The position numbers and the translations under genes are program-made. 64,000 nt of DNA. Source: Legionella feeleii. Lineage in GTDB: Bacteria > Pseudomonadota > Gammaproteobacteria > Legionellales > Legionellaceae. Below the pieces are notes generated by a model, which was given only the letters and a program-made list of their open reading frames with translations, searched no databases and was not told the DNA's origin. Below, in pieces: positions 57,830 through 64,000 of this stretch (the first letter of the stretch is position 1; each line of letters opens with the position of its first letter). Where the stretch lies: contig NZ_LNYB01000081.1 of assembly GCF_001467625.1 (NCBI RefSeq), positions 144,846-208,845 of the forward strand, in the 5' to 3' direction.

Positions 57830-58963
57830 ATGAATATGCCAAAAGCGTTTATGGGGGTTAATAAATTTGCCCTGGATACTCCCTGCCTGGTTATTGATAA
57901 AGACAAACTGGATTACAATCTTAAACTCATGCAGCAACATGCTGATGCAAATGGTATTAATCTTAGACCCCACTGTAAAACTCATAAATGCTCGCAACTG
58001 GCAAAACTTCAACGCCAATATGGCGCAATTGGTATTAGCGCAGCAAAAATCTCTGAGGCAGAAGTACTCATTAACCAAGGGATCACGGGTCTTCTAATTA
58101 CGTCTCCCCTTGTCAGTACCTACAAAATCAGACGTTTATTGAACTGCCTGAAAAAATCACCTGATACGATATTAGTCGTTGATAATGAGAAGAATATTGC
58201 GGAGCTTGCCACAGCAGCTGCTTCCATTAATCAAAAAATAAATGTGTTACTTGATTTGGATCCAGGTATAGGGAGAACTGGGGTCAAACCTGAGCTCGCT
58301 TTGCCCTTAGCAACCGCTATCATGAATTCCCAATGGCTAAACTTCCTTGGAGTCCAGTGCTATGCAGGGAATTTGCAACATATTATTTCTTATCAGCAAC
58401 GGCAAGAAAGCTCTTTACAAGCAATGCAACAGGCCAGCGAAGTAGTACAAACACTTAAAAAAGCCGGACTGCCCTGCCCTATCCTAACGGGTACTGGCAC
58501 AGGCACCTATGATATCGATAGCGTAGCGGCAGAAATCACTGAAATACAACCAGGATCGTATGCCGTTATGGATGTTGATTACGCCAGAATTGGCTCCAAA
58601 GAAAATCCTCATCAGTTCACTACTTTTCAACATGCCATGACATTACTGACTACTGTCATTAGCAGTAACCGTCAGGAACATGTTACTGTTGATGCAGGTA
58701 CAAAAGCACTTTATTTTGATCCCGTAAATAAACCTAAAATCATCAGTCATCCTCATTTAAATTACGATTGGGGTGGCTTTGGTGATGAGCATGGCAAAAT
58801 AACGGCCCCAAACAAGGCCCCACTACCTGCTAATAAAGAAGTCCTTGAATTAATCGTTCCACACTGTGATCCCACCATCAATTTATTCGATAAATTTTAT
58901 ATTACCAGCAACGACATCGTTATTGATGTCTGGGATATTGATGCACGAGGAGCTTCGCAGTAA
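57830..58963 (+). CDS. DSD1-family PLP enzyme (D-threonine aldolase-like)
   Basis: A 377-residue fold-type III PLP enzyme. RPHCKTHK carries the PLP lysine (Lys50). VPHCDPTIN near the C-terminus provides the metal ligands (His345, Asp347) of D-threonine aldolases. LDTPCLVIDKDKLDYNL is the typical start. It may split D-threonine/D-serine-type beta-hydroxy D-amino acids. ATG 57830 is chosen over a TTG at 57791 that adds an unrelated peptide; no strong ribosome site is visible at either. Confidence 0.85.
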   Translation: MNMPKAFMGVNKFALDTPCLVIDKDKLDYNLKLMQQHADANGINLRPHCKTHKCSQLAKLQRQYGAIGISAAKISEAEVLINQGITGLLITSPLVSTYKIRRLLNCLKKSPDTILVVDNEKNIAELATAAASINQKINVLLDLDPGIGRTGVKPELALPLATAIMNSQWLNFLGVQCYAGNLQHIISYQQRQESSLQAMQQASEVVQTLKKAGLPCPILTGTGTGTYDIDSVAAEITEIQPGSYAVMDVDYARIGSKENPHQFTTFQHAMTLLTTVISSNRQEHVTVDAGTKALYFDPVNKPKIISHPHLNYDWGGFGDEHGKITAPNKAPLPANKEVLELIVPHCDPTINLFDKFYITSNDIVIDVWDIDARGASQ

Positions 58964-58977
58964 TAGGTAAATCAACC

Positions 58978-59520
58978 ATGTCGACATTTACTTCTATTAA
59001 TATAGAGACTTTAATACTCGTGGCAGTTTGGGAGAAGCCTTTTGTCTTTCAAGGCTGTTTTAAATTGACAGATAAAAGCAAACATAAGCAACGATTGCTC
59101 TTTTTTCGTTGTGAATGCGATAAAACAGATAAAAAAGAGCTTATTGAGCAAGCCTTTTCTGCTTATGAATATCAGTTTAGCCATCTCTATGATGGAGCCC
59201 AACCTATTCGACTGAGCGAGCGAAGCAAAACCGATGAACATGCGCTCTATCTATTAAAATACGCTCTTCATATCACCCTGCAAAAAATGCTAACCAGTAG
59301 CAAACAATATCTCCTCTCTATCGACGAGGTAGCCTTGCAGGCTATAACCAAACAAATAGAGCCTATTTTGCATCAACGCTCCTGGTCTACTGAGGAGAAT
59401 GATCTCGGTTTTGCGGTAACAATGGATTTTAATCCCTATGAAGAGTCTGGGCAGAAGGCTGTGTTATTTTTATTAGAGAAAGAAAATCCAATGAAGCCAG
59501 ATAATTACGCCTTACATTAA
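58978..59520 (+). CDS. Orphan protein downstream of the D-threonine-aldolase gene
   Basis: A 180-residue soluble protein 14 bases after the DSD1-type gene and probably co-transcribed with it. It has alternating strands and long helices (KQRLLFFRCECDKTDKKELIEQAF, positions ~38-61) but no recognised motif. The function is unknown. Operon position suggests a link to D-amino-acid metabolism, but nothing in the protein supports it. Confidence 0.5.
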   Translation: MSTFTSINIETLILVAVWEKPFVFQGCFKLTDKSKHKQRLLFFRCECDKTDKKELIEQAFSAYEYQFSHLYDGAQPIRLSERSKTDEHALYLLKYALHITLQKMLTSSKQYLLSIDEVALQAITKQIEPILHQRSWSTEENDLGFAVTMDFNPYEESGQKAVLFLLEKENPMKPDNYALH

Positions 59521-59644
59521 CTGTTTTTCAGTACACACTTAATTTTTCTGTTTTAACTCTCACAAAACAACACTGATAATAATTTTTGCAAAACAAAAAA
59601 TATCCTATTGATTCATTTTATTGCTCATTTCCAACCAAAATGCA

Positions 59645-59677
59645 TGTAATTTTTTCTTAATAATTAAATATTATACT
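59645..59677 (+). promoter_or_regulatory. Weak PmrA-like operator and -10 of the 59718 gene
   Basis: TGTAATTTT-TT-CTTAATAAT (59645-59664), 7 bases, then TATACT (59672-59677). The first half-site is degenerate. Confidence 0.5.
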
Positions 59678-59717
59678 AAAATTAAAGAAATGCATTACCT
59701 TCCCTAAGGAGATCAAC

Positions 59718-60323
59718 ATGCCTAAAAATCCCGGTTTTTTCGCTAAGCTGTGGCAAGGGGCAAAAGATGTTAAGGTAGTCTCTAGTCAAAAAACACCCGA
59801 TGCTAAGAAAAATTTTCTCCAGAACTATTCTGATCATTTGGATCAATTAGAAATAGATGCTAAAAAAATATGGGAAAAAACAAAAAACAAAGGTTCTTTC
59901 GAAGAAGCCTTTAACTTCATCAAAGATGAAGCTACTAAACGAATGAACTTCCTTGAGGGATTTCGTGATCGTTATGATTTTGCAGATGAAGTAGTGGGGG
60001 CTACTGCAATTCCGGCTCTAGGAATGGTAGCTTCTGTTGCTGCTCTTGGTTACGCCATATGGGAAGGTGCTCAAGCTTTAGCAATTCATGCAGGATTCGC
60101 TAAAGACGATGGGAAAGAGCATGGAGAAAATGCTGCCATTGGTTTAATGGTTTCCGCAGCAAGCTTTGTGGGCGCAGTTGCAAGCTTCTTAAAATCCGCA
60201 GTTAGCTTAATAACTCGATCTGTTGCTACAGCAATTAATGGTTATGGAGAGTCAAAAGAGGCTCGTTTCCATAATGAAGATTCTGTCCTTGGTACTGGTA
60301 GCGCTTTCAATGGCCCTAAATAA
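59718..60323 (+). CDS. Two-hairpin membrane protein, effector candidate
   Basis: A 201-residue protein with AAGGAG ahead of ATG 59718. The first ~95 residues are soluble and Lys-rich (KKIWEKTKNKGSFEEAFNF). Two Ala/Gly/Val-rich hydrophobic hairpins follow (VVGATAIPALGMVASVAALG about 98-117, and IGLMVSAASFVGAVASFLKS). The tail is polar (SKEARFHNEDSVLGTG). The layout of a soluble domain plus C-proximal paired hydrophobic helices is common in membrane-associated Legionella effectors. A weak PmrA-like box precedes it. Function unknown. Confidence 0.6.
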   Translation: MPKNPGFFAKLWQGAKDVKVVSSQKTPDAKKNFLQNYSDHLDQLEIDAKKIWEKTKNKGSFEEAFNFIKDEATKRMNFLEGFRDRYDFADEVVGATAIPALGMVASVAALGYAIWEGAQALAIHAGFAKDDGKEHGENAAIGLMVSAASFVGAVASFLKSAVSLITRSVATAINGYGESKEARFHNEDSVLGTGSAFNGPK

Positions 60324-60352
60324 GTGTCCTCTATAGGTGCTAGCTCTATAAA

Positions 60353-60372
60353 AGACCGGTTTAAACCGGTCT
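60353..60372. terminator. Perfect palindromic terminator between two convergent genes
   Basis: A 20-base perfect palindrome (AGACCGGTTT / AAACCGGTCT) between the gene ending 60323 and the minus-strand gene ending 60407. It should stop both. Confidence 0.75.
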
Positions 60373-60406
60373 ATCTTCTCAATAAAACAAAAACACAAAA
60401 GAAGAT

Positions 60407-61108
60407 CTACAGGCTACAACTCACTGGTGGTGTAGATTCATCAATATTTCTATAAAGAGCAATTAAATCCTGTCTATTTTTCTTAGCTTGGGTAAAAAAA
60501 TTTTCTCGCTTCTTTTCATGTCGATGAGCGGACATTGCTGACACTTTTTCCATCTTAATATTATCGCGTTTAGGAGCTTCTTCCTCATCAATTGAAGTGG
60601 AAGTCAGCGTGTGGCAACAACGGGTTAAAGGGACATACTCGCTATCAGATTGTGCCCAGAAAAAACCATTCCTATCCGGTGCCGCAAGATTACCCGCATA
60701 ATAATAAATGGGAGCTTGCTCTGATCGCAGCCATTGAGTTTGAAAGGTTGAGGCACGTTCATAATTGTTTTTCTGGGAGCCGCAAAAATAAGTGTGCACT
60801 GTTGCGATACAGGGAGCTATAACAAGGAGATCATATTCAAAGCGCTTTGTTACAGTTTCCATATCCAGGAAAATTGCTTTGCTGGCTTCCGCACAATTAG
60901 CAACTACTGTTGGTTTCTCTTCGTAACCATGAGCAACTATATAAACTTTACTCTCCGGGCTTACTAAATCTGGAGAGTAGTCATCTTGATGATAGATAAC
61001 TTTCAACCGCTCTTGTGAGCTTATTCTATGATTTGTTTTCCATAAGGCTACACCACTCGGCAGATCCCCTGCTTCATCTCTGGAGAAAGGAATGTAAAGA
61101 ATAATCAT
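60407..61108 (-). CDS. Orphan with caspase-like (clan CD-type) His/Cys pattern, effector candidate
   Basis: A 233-residue soluble protein. KVYIVAHGYE (His60) followed ~50 residues later by VHTYFCGSQ (Cys109) resembles the hydrophobic-strand-His-Gly and strand-Cys order of clan CD cysteine peptidases. Cys100 (APCIA) is an alternative nucleophile. The C-terminal ~80 residues are Glu/Lys-rich (DEEEAPKRDNIKMEKV) and could hold a secretion signal. Preceded by one of the best PmrA-like boxes in the window. Peptidase activity is a hypothesis. Confidence 0.55.
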   Translation of the reverse strand: MIILYIPFSRDEAGDLPSGVALWKTNHRISSQERLKVIYHQDDYSPDLVSPESKVYIVAHGYEEKPTVVANCAEASKAIFLDMETVTKRFEYDLLVIAPCIATVHTYFCGSQKNNYERASTFQTQWLRSEQAPIYYYAGNLAAPDRNGFFWAQSDSEYVPLTRCCHTLTSTSIDEEEAPKRDNIKMEKVSAMSAHRHEKKRENFFTQAKKNRQDLIALYRNIDESTPPVSCSL

Positions 61109-61137
61109 GGCTTATTTTTTCACACTAAAAGATCCCT

Positions 61138-61170
61138 ATTTTAACGATCAATAGTTAAGAAAATATTAAA
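61138..61170 (-). promoter_or_regulatory. PmrA-like operator and -10 of the 60407-61108 gene
   Basis: On the minus strand TTTAATATT-TT-CTTAACTAT (61151-61170), 7 bases, then TAAAAT (61138-61143). Confidence 0.7.
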
Positions 61171-61275
61171 CATTTAGAATAAAAAATCAGCTTTGGTTTA
61201 CAATAATTATTATGGAACAAAAGAACTACCTGGGAATTTTTTGGAACTGCATGCAGGGAAAGAGGGAGGCCTATT

Positions 61276-62538
61276 TTGAAAACACTAAGACAAAAAGGAC
61301 GTATCTTTATTCTCCAGCTTATATTTCTCGGCTATGCGTTACCAGTATCAAGCACAACAACCAATTTTGCCCCCGAAGCACAACCAGTAAATGACTTCGC
61401 TTTTGATCTTTATCGACAAATAGGCACAACTGATCAAAATCTTATTTTATCACCCTATAGCCTATCGTCTCTTCTAGTGATTTTAGCTAATGGTGCTAGC
61501 GGTAATACTCAACGGCAGCTAAGTCAAGTGCTGCATTTTGCTGCAGGAAATACCGATGATCCTACTGAATTAGCTAAAATTGATACCGAGTTAATGCCTG
61601 ATAGTGATTGCCAGGGATGGCTCAGTTGCAAATTTAAACACGCCAGTAAATGGTTTGGTTTCAACCAATCATCCACTTTTTTAATTGCCAATTCACTTTG
61701 GGCGGAAGAGCGTTTGATTTATAAAACGCCCTTCCTGGCCGCTATGGGACAAATTAATCATTTTTACCGGGTTAATTTTAATAAAGCACCTGAGGCTGCC
61801 AGACAACGTATTAATAACTGGGTCGAAGAGAAAACAGACCAATATATCAAAGAACTGATTGCTCCAGGCATGATTACCGGAGCGACTCAACTCATTTTGG
61901 TCAATGCTATTTATTTTAATGGGTTATGGGAGTCCCCCTTCAAACCGGAAGCCACTGAACAAAAGCCCTTCCTGTTATCAGACGGAAACCCTATACAAAC
62001 AGCCATGATGGGCAAGCTGGATAATTTTTTCTATAGTGAAAATGAGCGTTTACAAATGCTGCAATTACCTTATCTAAAAAGTACCATAAGAATGGCAGTC
62101 TTATTGCCAAAAACTACTCACTCGGTAAAGGAAATACAACAAACATTGACGCATGAAACATTTTCCCAGCTTCTTCAAAATGCAGCTAACCTCAAAGTTC
62201 TTGTTAGTCTGCCGAAATTTAAACTGGCATCAACCTTTAACTCCTTAAAACAGCCTTTGCAACAAATGGGTGTTATCGATGCGTTCAGTGATAATGCCGA
62301 CTTCTCCAACATGACAACGTCTGCGTTGGCAATTTCCGATATTATTCAAAAAGCCGTTATAGAAGTCGATGAAAAAGGTACTGTAGCGGCCGCTGCAACG
62401 GCTGTAGTGATGTTTGGGAGTGCGGTACAGCAACCGATGCAATTTAATGCAGACCATCCCTTTTTATTTATTCTCTATGACACTCAATCCGGAGTTATTC
62501 TCTTTATAGGGCAAGTTTTCAATCCACAAAAGGAATGA
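61276..62538 (+). CDS. Secreted serpin (serine-protease inhibitor family)
   Basis: A 420-residue serpin with an N-terminal signal peptide (GRIFILQLIFLGYALPVSS). Core signatures are NLILSPYSLSSLLVILANGASG, LILVNAIYFNGLWESPF and the C-terminal DHPFLFILYDTQSGVILFIG. The hinge EVDEKGTVAAAATAVV (Gly368 = P15 by alignment to antitrypsin) has the small residues of inhibitory serpins; P1 falls near Ser382 in MFGSAVQQ. The start is TTG 61276 with GGGAGG 6-7 bases before it; no in-frame ATG would keep the signal peptide. Serpins are rare in proteobacteria and eukaryote-like. Confidence 0.88.
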   Translation: MKTLRQKGRIFILQLIFLGYALPVSSTTTNFAPEAQPVNDFAFDLYRQIGTTDQNLILSPYSLSSLLVILANGASGNTQRQLSQVLHFAAGNTDDPTELAKIDTELMPDSDCQGWLSCKFKHASKWFGFNQSSTFLIANSLWAEERLIYKTPFLAAMGQINHFYRVNFNKAPEAARQRINNWVEEKTDQYIKELIAPGMITGATQLILVNAIYFNGLWESPFKPEATEQKPFLLSDGNPIQTAMMGKLDNFFYSENERLQMLQLPYLKSTIRMAVLLPKTTHSVKEIQQTLTHETFSQLLQNAANLKVLVSLPKFKLASTFNSLKQPLQQMGVIDAFSDNADFSNMTTSALAISDIIQKAVIEVDEKGTVAAAATAVVMFGSAVQQPMQFNADHPFLFILYDTQSGVILFIGQVFNPQKE

Positions 62539-62573
62539 GCAACCAGCAAGTTACAGAACCTGGATCCGTTCAT

Positions 62574-62717
62574 TCATAACCAAAAAATACAAACATAGGC
62601 ATAAAGAAGACTCATACCAATCACAGGAATGACAAGAAAGCCCAAAAAGACATGAATCTGGGTTCTATTCTCTGCAGAGGCTTGATAAAATTTTTTTAGC
62701 TTCTTAAAAACTGACAT
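62574..62717 (-). CDS. 47-residue single-membrane-span peptide
   Basis: A short ORF (starts MSVFKKLKKFYQASAENRTQ) with a GGAG 8 bases before ATG. A basic N-terminus is followed by one hydrophobic helix (VFLGFLVIPVIGMSLLYAYV) and ends FWL. Its layout recalls small NapE/TorE-like inner-membrane peptides, but no nap/tor genes are nearby. Coding character and ribosome site support it; function unknown. Confidence 0.55.
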   Translation of the reverse strand: MSVFKKLKKFYQASAENRTQIHVFLGFLVIPVIGMSLLYAYVCIFWL

Positions 62718-62793
62718 CAGTAAGCTCCTCGAATGAAGCCGTTTCTATCAGTATAAACCAAATAGAATTATTAGAAAGAAAGCCAGCCAACCG

Positions 62794-63867
62794 CTATAAG
62801 GTTTCGTAGGCCTTGTGTATTTGCCCATCCTGCGACAACATAATGGCCAAAGGCCGGGTTGCCTCAAAATGAGCAAAAATAATCATCATCATGACGGTAA
62901 TAGGCACTGAAAGAAACATGCCTAAAACACCCCAGACAGCCCCCCATAACGCCAAGGCAAATAAAATCACCAGGGCACTTAAATTTAACGATTTTCCTAA
63001 AAAGCGTGGTTCAACAAGATTACCAACAATAAATTGTATTGCGACAAGGCCTGAAGTAATGATTATAAAAGGCAGCCAACTTTGAAATTGAATTAGCGCC
63101 AATAAAGCAGGAAAAGCTGTCGCCAGGATAGCACCAATATTGGGAATAAAATTTAGGAAAAAAATCAGTAAGGCCCAGAATTCTGCAAAATCCAAACCGA
63201 CGCATTTCATGATAATCCAACTCGTCGTTGCCGTAAGTAAACTCAACAGGGTTTTTAAACCCAAATAGGTTTGGGTATCCTTTACAATGTGGCTAATGAT
63301 GTTATTGACCAATTGGCGATGGCCAGCCTGAGGAAAAAGAGCGTCCAGCTTTTGAGTGAAAAAATGTTGTTCTACAAATAAAAATATGACATAGAGAGCA
63401 ATTAAAACGGCAGAGCCTGTGATAGAGGTAAAAACACCGTAAATGTTGACTAAAATACCTTGCAAACTAAGTCCACGAATAAAACCATCCACATTTGCCA
63501 GGGTTTTAATATGAAAACGCTCGTCCACCTTATTAAAAATATTGGTCAAATTCTCCTGATAACGAGAGGAAGCAGCAATCACGTCATTGACATTATTACC
63601 AATAATATCAATGAGAATCTTCACCAGAAGTGCTACTACCAATAACGCCAGTACCATACTAAGCCAATTAGGTAAGCGGGGACCAACAAAAGGTGTCCGC
63701 TGCACAGCGTTATGGATTGTGTTTAACAGATGCCAGATAAAGACTGCAATAACGATAGGAATTAATAAACTGCGACCAGCAATAAGCAAATAGCCGATGA
63801 TCCATACTAAAATCAAACTGGCTGCAAATGTAACGGTACGAACCCTTGTTCCAGCATTTATAGTCAT
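62794..63867 (-). CDS. AI-2E family (PerM/YdiK-type) membrane protein
   Basis: A 357-residue polytopic protein of the AI-2E exporter / UPF0118 family: four N-terminal segments with a central soluble part, then FAEFWALLIFFLNFIPNIGAI and VEPRFLGKSLNLSALVILF, the family signature. Members are proposed exporters of AI-2 or Na+/H+ antiporters; the substrate here is unknown. ATG 63867 is preferred over TTG 63876. It is divergent from recG. Confidence 0.88.
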   Translation of the reverse strand: MTINAGTRVRTVTFAASLILVWIIGYLLIAGRSLLIPIVIAVFIWHLLNTIHNAVQRTPFVGPRLPNWLSMVLALLVVALLVKILIDIIGNNVNDVIAASSRYQENLTNIFNKVDERFHIKTLANVDGFIRGLSLQGILVNIYGVFTSITGSAVLIALYVIFLFVEQHFFTQKLDALFPQAGHRQLVNNIISHIVKDTQTYLGLKTLLSLLTATTSWIIMKCVGLDFAEFWALLIFFLNFIPNIGAILATAFPALLALIQFQSWLPFIIITSGLVAIQFIVGNLVEPRFLGKSLNLSALVILFALALWGAVWGVLGMFLSVPITVMMMIIFAHFEATRPLAIMLSQDGQIHKAYETL

Positions 63868-63926
63868 AACGGTCAACAGTAACTTATTTTCTGCTATTAT
63901 GAGTTTTTTTTCTTACAAATCATACT

Positions 63927-64000
63927 GTGTTACATCAATCTTGTGAAATTTTAGCAGGGGTAGGCCCCACATTGAGTGCCAAACTTAGCAAATGTGGTAT
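63927..64000 (+). CDS. recG: ATP-dependent DNA helicase RecG, start only
   Basis: The right edge cuts a plus-strand frame whose start reads LHQSCEILAGVGPTLSAKLS, matching the RecG wedge-domain start (GVGPxLxxKLxxLGI). GTG 63927 is the probable start; no in-frame ATG is near. RecG remodels stalled forks and Holliday junctions. Confidence 0.6.
   Translation, partial: MLHQSCEILAGVGPTLSAKLSKCG

Noticed and set aside
61212-61394. 60-codon ORF overlapping the serpin start
   Set aside because: It lacks a ribosome site, has no family-like composition and lies in another frame of the serpin gene.

Overview
The window reads as chromosomal DNA of a Legionella species that is probably not L. pneumophila itself. 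The evidence is a dotU-icmF (icmH-icmF) pair from the Dot/Icm type IVB secretion system, a PlaA-type secreted GDSL lysophospholipase, low-GC sequence with long AT-rich intergenic stretches, and several orphan proteins of the kind known as Dot/Icm effectors. Five of those orphans carry tandem half-sites resembling the Legionella PmrA operator (consensus cTTAATatT-N2-cTTAATatT), each with a -10-like hexamer exactly 7 bases downstream.

Region 1 (1-28 kb) is mostly housekeeping. It holds two effector-like genes, the overlapping hemA-prfA-prmC run, dksA, waaA, a zinc-independent MDR oxidoreductase, djlA, a DUF3530-like gene, plaA, a GT-C glycosyltransferase, a LuxR/NTF2-like pair, an amino-acid binding protein, a DEAD-box helicase, a fadH-type dienoyl-CoA reductase with a G10 tract, a DMT exporter, the oxidative-stress set sodC/ahpD/ahpC, and a Bcr/CflA exporter.

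Region 2 (27-34 kb) starts with a 26-codon ORF coupled to a small orphan gene. dotU-icmF follows, with no other dot/icm gene in the window, then a PmrA-boxed orphan, a small orphan, and a 700-base gene-free stretch. That stretch encodes a 6S RNA (about 33521-33665) and a cluster of DnaA boxes around 33821-33971 that includes two perfect TTATCCACA sites head to head.

Region 3 (34-47 kb) runs mainly on the minus strand: a subtilase, ahcY and metK separated by a long structured RNA element, carA, then dnaJ, dnaK and grpE with two good sigma-32 promoters. Class II DAHP synthase, a YheT-type hydrolase and hemE follow.

Region 4 (47-64 kb) mixes accessory and core genes. It contains a PlcA/B/C-like phospholipase with a PmrA box, an AadA-like nucleotidyltransferase, folB, an unusually long P1B ATPase, a SPOR protein with argS, and a LysR/VOC/D-threonine-aldolase group. 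It ends with two convergent PmrA-boxed orphans (one with a caspase-like His/Cys pattern), a secreted serpin, a 47-residue membrane peptide, an AI-2E family protein and the start of recG.

The core genes need little comment. The new biology is most likely in the PmrA-boxed orphans, the serpin, the 26-codon ORF pair and the structured non-coding elements (6S/DnaA-box region, metK-ahcY hairpin, 19.8-kb nested palindrome).
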